Below, in pieces: positions 1 to 11,800 of a stretch of DNA of 64,000 nt. The DNA comes from Pithys albifrons albifrons. Lineage: Eukaryota; Chordata; Aves; Passeriformes; Thamnophilidae. The stretch is from contig NC_092474.1 of NCBI RefSeq assembly GCF_047495875.1, positions 6,589,001 through 6,653,000 on the forward strand. The letters are read 5' to 3'. Positions within the stretch are counted from its first letter, which is position 1. Every line of letters begins with the position of its first letter. Below the pieces are notes generated by a model, which saw only the letters and a program-made list of their open reading frames with translations, was not told the origin of the DNA and did no database searches. The position numbers and the translations under genes are program-made.

Positions 1-875
1 TGCCAACTGGAAGACATTGCTGCAAATAGAATGGGTTGTTCACTGTTTTCACCTTTTCTTTTTTTTTTCTTGGTTCCTTTCTACCTCTGCTGCATGTAAA
101 AACACCCCCAAGAGGCTGATGACACCCAGTTCAGGTGCTTTAGGGATTCAGTCCCACCAGTCTTGGAGAATGTGAGTAACTCTTGGTAACTGCAAGAGTT
201 TTTAATCAGGTGAGACAACAGTTTTTCTGTTACTCCTCAGTTGATACACTTGAGTTTAAGAGATCATTTGTTTGGGGGTTTTTTTGTTTTATAGGGCCCT
301 GATATTTTTCCCACAATGTCAATTAAACCTCAAGTTTCCTTTGATGCCCTTCTTGGCTGGATTTCCTGCTCATTTACTGTGTTAGAGCAGAAGTGGTAGT
401 ACCAAATTGTAGCTTTATCTGCAAAACTTGAGCTCTACAGTAACTTCAGTTACAAAGAAACACACCTTAGGTATATCGTACAGTGACTTTCCAGCCCTTG
501 TCTGAACTTAGTTTCTATCTGAACTTTTCCAACATGAATAAAGTTTTCAATCAAAAGACATCAATGTTGGGAGCAGACCTTTTAATTAACAATACAATGA
601 ATAAATTGCTTGTTTTCTTCTTCTACCTTGTATTTAAATGTGTTTTAAGTGAATGGATTCATTATTGTTTAAAAAAAAGGATAAAAAAAGCTTGAAGGTA
701 TGAGGACTTCAGGTTGTGCTCTTGCTTTGCTTAGGTTTCCTGTTCTGTTGCATGACACAACTTCTGTTGTGCTGTTGATATGTAGCACTTTTCAGTAGGT
801 CTGTTAAATTGTGCAATGCATTGTTTTTATATTTACAACCAAAACAATAAAGGATATTTTTTGGCAGAAACTGGT
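1..875 (+). other. Probable 3' UTR end of upstream gene (MLXIP by synteny)
   Basis: AT-rich sequence with long T runs, no convincing coding exon, and poly(A) signals AATAAA at about 537 and 846-851, the last followed by a GT-rich stretch. This looks like the 3' untranslated region of a + strand gene entering from the left. In human 12q24.31 the + strand gene preceding IL31/LRRC43 is MLXIP, so MLXIP is the likely owner. That assignment is synteny only; no MLXIP coding sequence is visible. Confidence 0.4.
846..851 (+). promoter_or_regulatory. Poly(A) signal AATAAA
   Basis: Canonical hexamer followed within about 20-30 bases by a GT-rich element. It probably ends the upstream + strand transcript. 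Confidence 0.45.
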
Positions 876-3800
876 TGTAATGCCTTTATTTTCTAACTGG
901 AGGTGGGGAAGTGGTTAAGTAGAGCTGTTCCTGGACCAGGCACTTGGCAGCCCTTTTGCAGCTCTAAAGGTGGCAAGGGCTCATTTTCCTGGGAACAGGG
1001 CTGGGGTTACCCTCTGGATCTGTGTTTGGTGTTCCCAGGGCAAGGCTTGTGTGTCCTCTGTGCAGCTGCTGAAGTTTGGATTCCTTTTTAAGAACCTTGG
1101 TGTCCCTTGGGCTCTTTCTCACTGAAATAATCAACTCCCTCCGAGCTCACTTGGAGCTCCCAAGTCGTGTCTGTTCCTCGTGCCCTGACCCCAGGCTGTG
1201 TTTGCTGTGCTGGGATGTTCCTGTCTCACCACAGGCATTATCAGCCACATTAGGAGAAACTGGAAATTACCCTTTGTAGTCATCTCTGCTCCCCTTCACC
1301 GAAGCAGCGTAAGAGGCTGGGGGTGAACAGGGGCTAAAGCACCATCCCGGTGAGTGCAGAGCCATGAACACCCCCTGAGCTGCCCTGTCACCTTCTGCAG
1401 CACATGATTTTCATCCTGAGGATTCCTGGAGTAGTCAGACCCTTGTTGGTTGTTCATTCCATTACACACAGCAGGGAGAGTGACCTCGTTTGGCAAAACT
1501 AAACATTTTCATTTGTGCACTTCTAACAGGCAGGAATTCCCAGGTAGCCCTGGCATTTATCCAGGAATCTGTTAAGCCTGTGGGTGCTGCACTGATGCCT
1601 CGAGCCCTGATGGTCTTACTTTCTTACAGGCTTGGATTTGGGTCTGACCTTGCCTGGGCAGAGGAGTCTGCAGAGCAGCACTGAGGTTGGATAACACGGT
1701 GTTCCCGTGGGACTGATGTCTGTGTCAGGCACTGAGCTGCCTCAGCCCACTTAAAAAATGAATAACATTTCATCTTTGCCTTTAATGACTGCTTTTTGTT
1801 TTTCCCTGCTAGGACACTCCCTGTGCTTCAGTGGTCACCTCGCTGTCATTTTGGATTTTCTTGCCCAGTGGAAGCAGCGTTGAGTCCTGAGGCTCTAGTT
1901 GAAGTGAAAGGTAATAGATGAGTGAAAAGAAGGGGTTTATTTTAAAATCACCACACAAGAGTTGGTGCTGGTTGATCTTATCCTTGCGATTGGTGTCTTT
2001 GTGTCAATATTTCTGATGAGAACCCCTGATGAGTCAGACCTGCGGTTCTAGAAGCTGCAGCAGGTTTTGAACTCAGCTTTTAATTTTTCAGAAATCTGTA
2101 GCTTGATCTCACACAGAGCATTTTGGTAGGAGTAGGCAGTGAAAAGCAGAGCTCTTCAACAATGATAAACTAACACCTGAGCCCAACTTGTGTCTTGGCC
2201 AAGCCTTACAAATGCCAGAGTTACTGCAGCGATGCTATCTGAGCGCTCTGGGAGGAAACTGTGGCTGCAGAGCATGTTTTCTGTACTACTGATTTAGTGG
2301 TGATTTCAGGGGGGGGATGTTGTAACTGGAGCTGATGTGTGAAAAGACAGTTTTTGAAGTGGCTTCTTTGTGTGGCAGGTTCTGCTCCTCCTTGAACGCT
2401 GCCAAAAGTGGACCTCCCTTTGCTCTGTGGAATTGGTGCCAACTGAAGTCACTGCTGTAAAGGAATTGGCTCTTCAGTGGGCAAACAGCTCAGGCCTCTC
2501 TTCATATGTAAAAGAATGGAATCTAATGCTCACCAAATCTATTTATTTATTTATTTTAACCTATATTTGCCCTCAGGAACTCTTCTCTGCCTGTTCTCAG
2601 CCCTGAGGACTTTCTCCAGGGTGTGACAGGGCAGGCAGTGCATGGTTAGCTGGTGTTGGGGAAGTTCCCTGTGTGCAAAGACAGAAGAGCCCCTGTTGTC
2701 ACCCAGAGAGATGTTTCACATGTTCCTGTGTCAGAACAAGGTGTGTGTATCATCCCCCCCACTGCCTTTCCATCACAGAGTGGAAACAAACCCACAAAGA
2801 TCAGACACATCATATCCCTGAGCCCTGCCCTTCTGACACTTCTTCCAAAGCCCATGCGTGGCTCCTCCACCTAAACTGTTCACTCCTCATAGGTCTTGAA
2901 AGCTTCATTTCCAATCAGGATAATTGGGGAACTGCTTGTCAAGAGGTCTTTGCTGGTGCCCAAATCCTCATCACAGCAGAGGGTCACCTTATGGCACAGG
3001 TGTATCCCCCAGCTCCCAGCCCTGCAGGGCTCAGGAGGGTTTACCTGAGCCCTGGTGACCCTGCACCAGAATGGTTGCAGGTCTGAAGGAGTTCTCTCAC
3101 TGTTCTCTCTGGGACTGGCAGCTTTTTCCTCTCAGGAGTGACTGATCTCAGTCTCTCTGGGAATGCTGAAGTCGTATTTGGAGACTGTCTGGGCTTCACC
3201 ATGGCGTGTTGAGCGCTCGGCTGTGGGCCTGCAGCAACGGAGAGCCTGGGAGCTGCTTCCAAAGGAAGCCACACAACCACCTCTGCAGGGCTGGTGTTGG
3301 CTCTCACAGGTTCAGAGGTGCTTTAGTGATAGTTGTGTCACTTTGTGCATCAGCCTGTTTGCAGTTAGTGTTTGTGCCCAGCTTACCTGGGCCTGCATTT
3401 ACCTGGGCCTGCACTTACCCTTTCTTTCTGCCTCCTCTATGAGTTACTGGTCAGCACTCCCTGAGCTCAGCCCTTTGAAGGTTCATGCTGTGGGTTCAGC
3501 CCAGACTGGTGCTGTGGGTTCAGCCCAGGCTGTTGGTGTGGTGTGAACCAATATTGTGTGGTACCAGCCAGCCCACCTGTCCTGCTGCAGCCCAGACACT
3601 CACAGCAAAGCACCCTTTTCTTGCAGCTCCTGGGAGGAGGACCATGGCTCTCCAGTGCTGTGTTTCCCCTGAGCTCGGGGGTGAGCTGACACAGCAGGGC
3701 TGGCAGGGCAGTTCTGTGCCCCCCTGGAGAAGGACAACTCTCCTCTTTTTCAGGTTGCTCTTCCCATGACGTGAGCTGGGACAGACCATCTGACTCACTT

Positions 3801-4350
3801 CAACATCTTGTTTGAGCTTCTGAGAAAACATTTCCCTTTCCAAGGAAAGCACTTCCGTTGAGTTGTTTGCAGCTTCAGAAGGTGGAAGGGAAGGTGTGTA
3901 GGGAGGGGAAGCCCCAGGGAGTGGCCCTGTGTAATCCCTGCTGCTGCAAGGCTCGAGTGGCCCTGTCAGCCCTTGGCAGTGGTGATGTCTGAGCCCTCGG
4001 GGTACAAATGATTTCCTGCTTGTTGGGGTTTGTTCACCCCACCTGAAAAGGTCAGTAGGTGTTGCTTCTGCCTTGGGGATAAACACCCCCCAGGCAGTGA
4101 TCTTTTTCCAACCACACTTCTTTCCTTTCTCCATTAACAGGGAAAGATATGAGGCTGTAATTGCACCTGCTCTGTCACCACCATGTGACATTCTTGCAGG
4201 GGTGTCTGAAATTTGGACCATTTGGGAGGAATTTTCCCTTGGCTCCCTTTGGTCCCTCTGTTCCTCTTGTTTCTGAGGTCTTTACATAAGGACCAGAAAC
4301 AGCTGGTTCAGTTTGTTAGTGCAAAAATATTGTAAAAAAGAATTTGGTGG
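876..4350. other. Intergenic stretch, no supported gene
   Basis: Between the upstream 3' end and the cytokine gene I find no exon series, RNA gene or clear transposon. Open frames are short, except one of 233 codons on the minus strand (3520-4221) that lacks family resemblance and is treated as chance. A short imperfect duplication (about 24 bp, 3486-3535) is present. Confidence 0.5.
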
Positions 4351-4376
4351 AAAAAAGAGAGTGCAGAAATATTTCC

Positions 4377-4382
4377 TTTATT
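4377..4382 (-). promoter_or_regulatory. Poly(A) signal of the cytokine gene
   Basis: TTTATT on the + strand, that is AATAAA on the minus strand, about 570 nt after the cytokine stop codon. It gives a 3' UTR of roughly 580 nt. Confidence 0.55.
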
Positions 4383-4948
4383 TAATCTTGTTTTAATTAA
4401 ATTACAGGTTCTATCCAGAGGTAAAGACAGGAAATGAGTAAAACCATTCATCTACTAAGTAGCAAGTACATCATCCATCCCTTTCACTATTAACACATAG
4501 GAGTTAAAAGTATGAGTAAGTACCTATACAAACTATGTAATTGCTTAAATAGATTTATAAAAATAGATGTTATATAAATTTATAAATAAAACTCACTAGT
4601 AGAGAAGTACAAAATAAAACTACTGACAATCAACTTTTCTTTTGAAAAATAACTGCAAGATAAAAATATAAATAACATTAAAATTACACTTTCCTGTTTG
4701 CTCATTTATGTCAGGACTGGTTAATTAAATCACCCTGAGCCATTCTTTTATGTGCTGTTGTAAATAGGATGGAATAAATAGTTTTATAATAAATACAATC
4801 AATAACTTAAGACATTCATCCTTTAAATGTTAAATTAAACTAGATTATGTAGTTATAATACCTAGAGTAGCAATGCTTTGTCAGTGTTGTTCCTGGCAGG
4901 GTGACCCTGACAGGACACATTTAACCAGTACCTTTCCATCCAGGAGTA
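4383..4948 (-). promoter_or_regulatory. AU-rich element cluster in cytokine 3' UTR
   Basis: Read on the minus strand, this 3' UTR holds about eleven AUUUA pentamers (TAAAT on the + strand), for example near 4556, 4576, 4583, 4668, 4725, 4761, 4775, 4790, 4823 and 4830. AUUUA clusters are typical of short-lived cytokine and growth-factor mRNAs that are destabilised by TTP/ZFP36-type proteins. That this element works so here is inference from family knowledge. Confidence 0.6.
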
Positions 4949-6533
4949 TTAACTCGCTGCTTTAGAGTACATTTGTTTTGTCGTTTGCATAATTTGCTGG
5001 TATTTCTTCAGAACCCCCCAGATGTAGCTCATGGTGTCTGCAAAGCCCCTGGGCTGGCCCTGGCTGGGGTGCCCCTGGGGCAGGGCCTGGCTCCTGCAGG
5101 TATAGAAGGATTGCCCCTCGCTCAAGGTCGTGTTCAGCTGGATGAGGTTGGCACTGACGACGGTGTGGGAGGTTGGGCCACACATGATCTCCACCTCACC
5201 CCTCAGGGCCTGCAGGATGCTGTAGATGTGGTGCAGAGCACAGCAGTTGGCATGCAAAGCTGGGCACTCGGGGATCCTCTTCACCATGTCTATGGCTGTG
5301 TCCAGCAGCTGGGTCTTGCCTTGGAGCGTTTGATTAACACAATTTCTCTGTGAGGGAGGACGAGGAGAGAGAAATTGTTAATCCTGTGGTTTCCATTTCT
5401 CATTTGGGTACACTTGGGGGTGTTGGTTGTGATTCAAGAGTTGTACCAACACCCCTTAGATCAAGCAGGTGTTGCACACTGTCTGTGGCTGAGTGTGCAG
5501 TTCCTCTCCCCATGCCCTGTTTTCAGCTTTTCTAAGTATTGTTTTTTATCCTTTGCTGTCTGGGCAGAATTCACTTATGCCAGAGATCTGCTTTGGCCTG
5601 AGTGTGTTCTCATCTGTGTCAGCAGAGGTGGTTTTAATTTCAAGAATGAATTCAGAGGAAATGTCAGTGTTGATTTTTATCAGCACACTCTTGGGCACAC
5701 AGTCCCAGGAGCTGCAGTTGGTCTGAGGCTTTGACCTCTGGGCTCAGTGCACGTTCTACCATCTCCAAGCAAGGGTTGGGTGAGCAGGAGTTTTGGCTGA
5801 AGAGCTCAAGCACTGGGTCAGACTGAAGAGCAAGGCCATGTTTCCAGTCATCTGACTGGATTCTTCCAAAAAGATGCCTGCTCCAAGCCCAGTTTGACTC
5901 TGGAGACTGAGGAGGAACACTGGAAGTCTGGAAGGTCTCACCTGGCAGTTACCTGAGGCAAAGTCACCCAGGCTTTCTGCAGCTGCCCTGACCATCTCTG
6001 TCCTTAAGTAATGCACTGAGTGCTTTTCTTCTTGCATAGAATACAGAGAAGAGCCTATTTTAGCTTCTAAGCCAAATATTTCTTTTCTAATGGTCTTTCT
6101 AGTGTTTTATAATAACCCAGGAGATTTCTACACAGACACAGCACATGCAAAGTGGTACTTACATAGTATTCAAACAAGTCAGTTGCTCGCTTTTCTATCA
6201 CTGACACCAAGGTCTTTATATCAGTAGTAAAATGCTTCTGCCTCTGTCCTGTAGTAATTTTGCTTTCTTTTGGTACCTCTGTTGGTGCAGAGCAGCCCAA
6301 AGGAACCAGCAGACAGAAGAGGAAGATGGCAAACCTGTTGATCTCTGCATTCAAACCAAGAGACAAAAGGAAAAAGAACACAATGGTCAGCCTCAACCCT
6401 CCGCAGAATTTTAGCAAAACCTTCTGGTTTTGTGCAGTGTGATCCATTATAAAGCATCAGGTGGCTGAGTTAGTGATGAACACCAAGCAGTGCACCCTCA
6501 GGGTAAGGCAGACCCACCTGTTTGGCGTTCCAT
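4949..6533 (-). CDS. IL31: LIF/OSM/IL-31-family cytokine at the IL31 locus
   Basis: Secreted four-helix cytokine, predicted 198 aa. Coding exons are 6533-6518 (16 nt, ATG in a CCCACCATGG context), 6344-6163 (182 nt) and 5347-4949 (399 nt). All have GT-AG borders and phases 1 and 0 that join cleanly. The precursor starts MERQTEINRF, followed by a hydrophobic core and a likely cleavage after GCSA. The mature chain has six cysteines, all in exon 3, and two N-glycosylation sequons (NQT, NTT). The last helix carries VLKKYQQIM, resembling the LIF helix D segment. A tiny first exon, an exon 2 ending after residue 66 (LFEYY) and a large last exon match LIF gene structure as I remember it. Neighbours and orientation match human IL31. 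The symbol rests on synteny; it could equally be called a LIF/OSM-like paralog. Identity to human IL-31 is low. Confidence 0.75.
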
Positions 6534-6617
6534 GGTGGGCTGGGAGAGGTGCTGGTGGGAGCTGCTGCCCTGGGAGCCGCTGGTGCCCACAGTGCTGGGG
6601 TGGCACTGCCAGGCTGC

Positions 6618-6644
6618 ATTTAAGCACCCCCGAGTCCTGCGTCA
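6618..6644 (-). promoter_or_regulatory. Putative core promoter of the cytokine gene
   Basis: Reading the minus strand, a TTAAAT TATA-like box (6623-6618) lies about 90 bp before the ATG, with an AP-1/CRE-like TGACGCA (6644-6638) just upstream. The spacing would put the start site near 6590, giving a 5' UTR of about 55 nt. This is by inspection only. Confidence 0.35.
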
Positions 6645-6659
6645 GTGTCTCCTCCACAG

Positions 6660-8800
6660 CAAGTTTGTTGGGGTTTTTTGCCAGTGATAGTTTGGGGTTT
6701 TTTTTCTTTTTCGGAAGATTACATCAAAAGTTGGTTCGAGTGCGTCTGCACTGATTGTGATCTCGCTGCAGTTTCCAGCTGACACAGACAGTGTCCTGTG
6801 TCCTGTGCCATCTGTTTGGTGAGGAGTTTGGGATGCTTGGCTTAGCCATTCCATCTAAAGCCTTGGGCTTTCCAAAATGTAGGCTTTAGGACATAAACTC
6901 TGTTGTATTTTTAATATGAACATGGTTGGGGCTTGCAGGCACGTTGTTGCTGCCCAGTGCCTGCAGGGCGAGTGGAGGAGTGGGCCAGTGCAGGGAGAGA
7001 AGAAGCCACAGGGGGGTTGTGTGCAAGATAGGGAGGGCTTCCTTTGTACACTTCAGTGTATAAATCCTTTGCTGGATGTCTGGAAGAGCCTGTGGGACCC
7101 TCTCATGTAACCCAGGGGAAGGTGCCCAGGATCCCACCTCCCCATCCCTTTTGTCCATCTCAACTTCTCTGAGGTGCTTTTCTGTTTCAAGTAACTAAAT
7201 GCAGGAAATTCTCATGCACACCGAAACAGAGAAAAATTATGACTAGGATTTAAAAGTGATTTATGAGTGATTTACAAGTGTGAGGTTGTGGTCAGAAGAG
7301 CAGAACTACTGATGGTTTGGGACAGAAAGGAGAGCAGAGGAAACCCCTGTGAAAAAACCTTTGTGACACATCCACACTTGTGCTTCCCACTCTGTCTTTG
7401 CAGATGTGGTGAAAGGTGGTGGTCATAAGTTCAAAGATGAGCATGTGTCAAATCACCAGAAGACTTTCAAGGAGCAACATCTTGGTGTCCAAATAATCAG
7501 TTATGCATTTCATTTGACATTATCCTCTCTGAAAATAAAAAACAGAGAGCTGGGGAAGAACTAGAAAAGGACAGTTCTGGCAGACACTTCTATTACTTGA
7601 GGGGTTTATTATCATTTGGGAGTTAATTTGAGACAGAGTTGTTTTGCTGTGCAGGGCATTCTTTAAGAACATCCCTACAAAACAGTGATTGGTACAGGTG
7701 GTTCCTTTTGGGCAGGAGGGTGATCTTGGAGGCTTGCTTGTCTGGAAGGACTAAGAGAGCAGAGAAATGCAGCTGGTCAGTGCCCCACAGGGAGATGAGT
7801 GGAAAGTGAATGAACTTGTACATCAGAGAGGGCACTGGGCATTGCCAGTTCCCTTCCAGCTCTCCTGGTGCAGCCAGGGAGGACAGACAAGGAGTCTGGT
7901 CTTCCTTCAAGAGCAGGAACATCTCTTTGTGCAGCCCCAAAGGCAGGGGGGGCAGTTCCATGAAATATGGTTCAACAACTGCTAATGCTCTTTCAAAGGT
8001 TCTTAGAAGGTTTGACTTCATTTTCTCTTAAAGCTGAGGGCAGCAGTTTGCCTGGTTATTCCACTCCAGGCAATGCCACTATGTCTCAGCCTGTGCATGC
8101 TCTGTACATCCTTTCCTGCCTGTTCAAGGCTGTGACAAGCTGCTGAGCTGATAAGGGAGCAGGTCAGCATCCGTCCTGTAAAACCCAACCTGAGAGGTTC
8201 AGCTTTCCAACACGTAACCATCAGACATCACAGAACATCTGCAGTTCCTCTCATGAAGTTCTGCTGACACACGCGGCCCTCTCAGCTCCCTCAAATGAAA
8301 TCTGTAGCCTCTGACTCCACACCTATCACTGGAAAAAGGAAATCAATCTCCGAGCAGAGACCTGATGCTGACCTGAGACAAAGCTGTGGCTTTCCTTCCT
8401 GGAGCTCACCTATTTTTTTCCAAGTGTGGGAGCTGGTATTTCCAGCTGTGAACTTTGATTTCTGACAGCCTTGCGCAGTTGTGGTGTCAGTGCCCTCCAC
8501 ATGAGGGAAGAGCTGGGCTTTCACAACGGGCTGGGAAGCTCCCTGTTTGTTCCTCAGAATCTGAGTGACCTCAGGACACAGATAAGTGAAATGGCAAAGG
8601 CCATGTCACAGCTCCTTGGCCAGGGAAGGAGGCTGATCACGCATCCTGCAGTGCTGCTCGAGGCCTCCTGCTCTGCCCCGGTGGGGAGCAGCCCCAGAAC
8701 CTGGGGGAGATCCAGAAAACCAGGCATTTACTCCCAGTCTGAGGAACTTGGTGCTGTCCCAGGCTCGCCCCACTCAGAGAGTTTGTTTGGTGTTTGGTTC
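6660..8800. other. Intergenic region between divergent cytokine and LRRC43
   Basis: This region holds the shared upstream area of the minus-strand cytokine and the plus-strand LRRC43. No exon series, RNA gene or recognisable transposon was seen. Open frames here are short and unrelated to known families. Confidence 0.45.
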
Positions 8801-8801
8801 C

Positions 8802-11800
8802 ATGGCGTCTGCGTCACCACCATCTCCTGGCAACAGGAATTCCCTGCGTGGCCAGGGCTGGATGGCAGCGCCCGCCTGCTGCAGCCTCTCGGCTGCTTTC
8901 TGGGAGTACCTGCGGCGCCTGCGGCTGCAGGACTTCCCCTGTGGCCCCGGCAGCTGGGTAGGGACAGGGACACAGCCATGGGATGGGGACACAGCCATGG
9001 GATGGGGACACAGCCATGGGATGGGGACACAGCTGTGGGACAGGGCACACAGCTGTGGGGCGGGGGACACAGCTGTGGGACAGGGACACAGTCATGGGAC
9101 AGGGCACACAGCTGTGGGATGGGGAGGACAGGCATGGGACAGGGGACACAGCTGTGGGACAGGGGACATGGCCTTGGGACAGGGACACAGCTGTGGGGCA
9201 GGGACACAGCCATGGGACGTGGCCTGGTGCCTGCAGGGCTGTCGCTGCCTCTCCTCTCTCCTCTCTGCAGAACAAATCATGCCTCGGTGGCCACAGGGGC
9301 CCCCGCAGGGTCCAGCAGGGGCAGGAGGAGGCTGTGCTGAATGAGGAGACCCCCGAGGTGCTGCTGGAGCTGCTGAGGGACCAGCACAGCCCCTGGGCTC
9401 TGCCCCCCAACTCCAGCCCCCAGGACCAGCTCCTGAGGGAGGTAGCTTTGCTGGCACCTGAGCTCGTCCATGGCTCCAGAGTCTACCAGCTGTTCAAGTC
9501 CCTGCGGATGGTCGACAAGGGGGTAAGTGCCAGTGCCTGCAAAACTGTAGGCCAGGAAAACGTGTCTGCCTGCTGGGAGGGAAAGCATCCTGGGAAAAGG
9601 ACACCTTCCCCATCCCAGAGTCTTCCCAGATTCCATTATTGCAGCTGGGGTAGAGCTGCTCCCCCGACCCTCCCCAGGATGTTGTGCTAATCCGTGTTAC
9701 AGGTATTGACATGGATCAGCACGTGTCCATGTCACCTTGGCCCCGGGGTGGCTCAGGGACATCTTGGCCAAACCCATGTCTTTGCAGGTGGAGGAGGTTG
9801 ATGAGGATGTGTTGCAGTTCCAGCAGCTGGAGGAGCTCATCCTCAGTGCCAACCAGATCAGCAGGATAATCTCGGCCAACCTGCCCCGGACACTGAAGGT
9901 GAGCGAGCAGTCCATGTGCAGGATGGGCAAGGAGGTCCCATCTGGGCTCTCAGTGCAAGCCAAACAGCCCCAGGAGTGCCAGGAACAGCCCAGTGCAAAG
10001 GTGTGTGTTATTCCCTCTGTCCTGGGCAGGTCCTGGAGCTGTGCTGCAACACTGTGGGTGATCTGCAGGACCTGTGCTCTCAGCCTCCCCCGGAGCTCCA
10101 GCACTTGGGCCTGGGACACAACAGGCTGTGTGGCCCTTCTCAGGATAAGTTCTTCACGGAGAATTTCTGGTAATGCCACAGCCTGAGTGTGGGCTCCTGA
10201 AAGGGGGGGCGGACAGATGTGAACAGGTGACCTCAAGCGATCGAGGCGGCCCCTGTTAAGAAATTACAGCCCTTCAGCAGGGTCGTTGCCTTGCTCTGTG
10301 CCCACTCCCTGTGTAGAGCTGTCTGTCTCCATTTGCTGTCTGCTATCTCATGCTCAGAGGTTGTCTTAGTTCATGGCCAAGGTGCGGAATGGGGAGATCA
10401 CCAGGAAAACTGCCTTGACACCCTGGTTGCCACAGTTCCTATCCCCCTGGACAGCTTCTTTTATCCATGTCCTCCCCAAAGCCCCTGCTGGGAGTCTGCC
10501 CTGGGAAGAATCTAAGGCTTAGGCTGTATCACCAAATGTTGCAGTGGGGTCATCAATGGATGGTAAAGAAACATGGTTTTGAGTTGTGGGGTAGGAATTT
10601 GAAATTGGCTTCGAGATTGTACCATTTGATTCCCCAGTTCAACCCGGTCTGTGCTGAGGAAACAAGGTTTTTGTTTCTGTTTTTGCCCCAGGGCACTGAC
10701 TCTATCCTCAGGCAGGTGCTCACTGCCTTCTCTTCTCCCCTGGGTTCTCTCCTTAGGCCAAACCTCATCTCCCTTGACCTGAGCTTTAACAGCCTCACGG
10801 ACCTGCTGGGGCTGGTGTCCCAACTGTGCACTCTGCCGAAGCTCCGCATCCTGGTGCTCCAGGGGAACCCCCTGGCTCTCATACCCACTTACAGAGGCTT
10901 CCTCGTGGACAGCCTGCCCAAGCTGTCCTTCCTCGATGACATCCACGTGGGGCCTGATGAGAGGCAACAGTTCCATGGCCTGGCAGGGCAGCCAGGTGAG
11001 CCCCCACCTGTGGACCTGGCCCTGCCATCCGGGAGGGGTTTCATCGAGGCTGAGCTCTGAGTCCTCAGGGCGAACTCTGGATCCAGTATTGCCCTCCTTG
11101 TCTCCTCTCTTCAAATGAAGCTCCTTCTCTGTGCCTTTTTGCCCTGACAGTACAGGTGGGGAGACAGTCAGAGGACCCTGCAGTGGTGTAATTGCAGTCA
11201 AGGTAGTTCTAGCCTTGGTCAGGCCCAAGAACAACCCACCCCACTGCCAGCCCTGCCTCAGCATCCCAGCATTGCTTCCCACACACCAGCTGGTGTCAGA
11301 CCCCGTGTTTCCCTCTGGAGCTGTGGGAAGAGGAACACCTGTACTGGGCAAGGAGCTCCCAGGGTGCTGCACTGCCTGCACACAGTGGTGGCACAGCCCC
11401 GACCGAGTCAGGAGCAGGGGGCTGGGGACACCCGGGGTGGAAAGCCCCTCTTGGTGGCACTTACTCCATGAGTTTGTGTGCTGGATGTGCCCTTCGAGAC
11501 TAAAATGTTAACGAGGGAGTCAGAGCAGCCAAGCCAGGGGTGTTTGTGTGGCTTTGGAGTGACCCCACGTGGCAGTGGCTTGTCACAGCGCTGGCACAGA
11601 GGGGACCTGGGGGTGTCCCTTTGCTCTGTTCCTTCCTCACTCTACAAAGAATGTGGTGCAGCTTCACGGCAAGATTGTCTTTCTTTTAGAACTGAGCAGG
11701 AGTGAAGCTCGAGTGGTTGTGAGTGTTGGGGAGATGAAGGGAGTCCCTGATCCCAGCGCTCCGCAGCAGCTGGACGGTGACTCCGAGGGCCCGGTGATCA

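Noticed and set aside
3520..4221. 233-codon open frame on the minus strand
   Set aside because: No family resemblance or conserved motif, mixed low-complexity composition, no promoter or splice context; probably chance in GC-rich DNA.
8728..9690. Long open frames on both strands across the LRRC43 exon 1/intron 1 region
   Set aside because: They are read through a 19-bp minisatellite (repeating [13 protein letters not shown] or its antisense). Only exon 1 (8802-8957) and exon 2 (9271-9522) are real.
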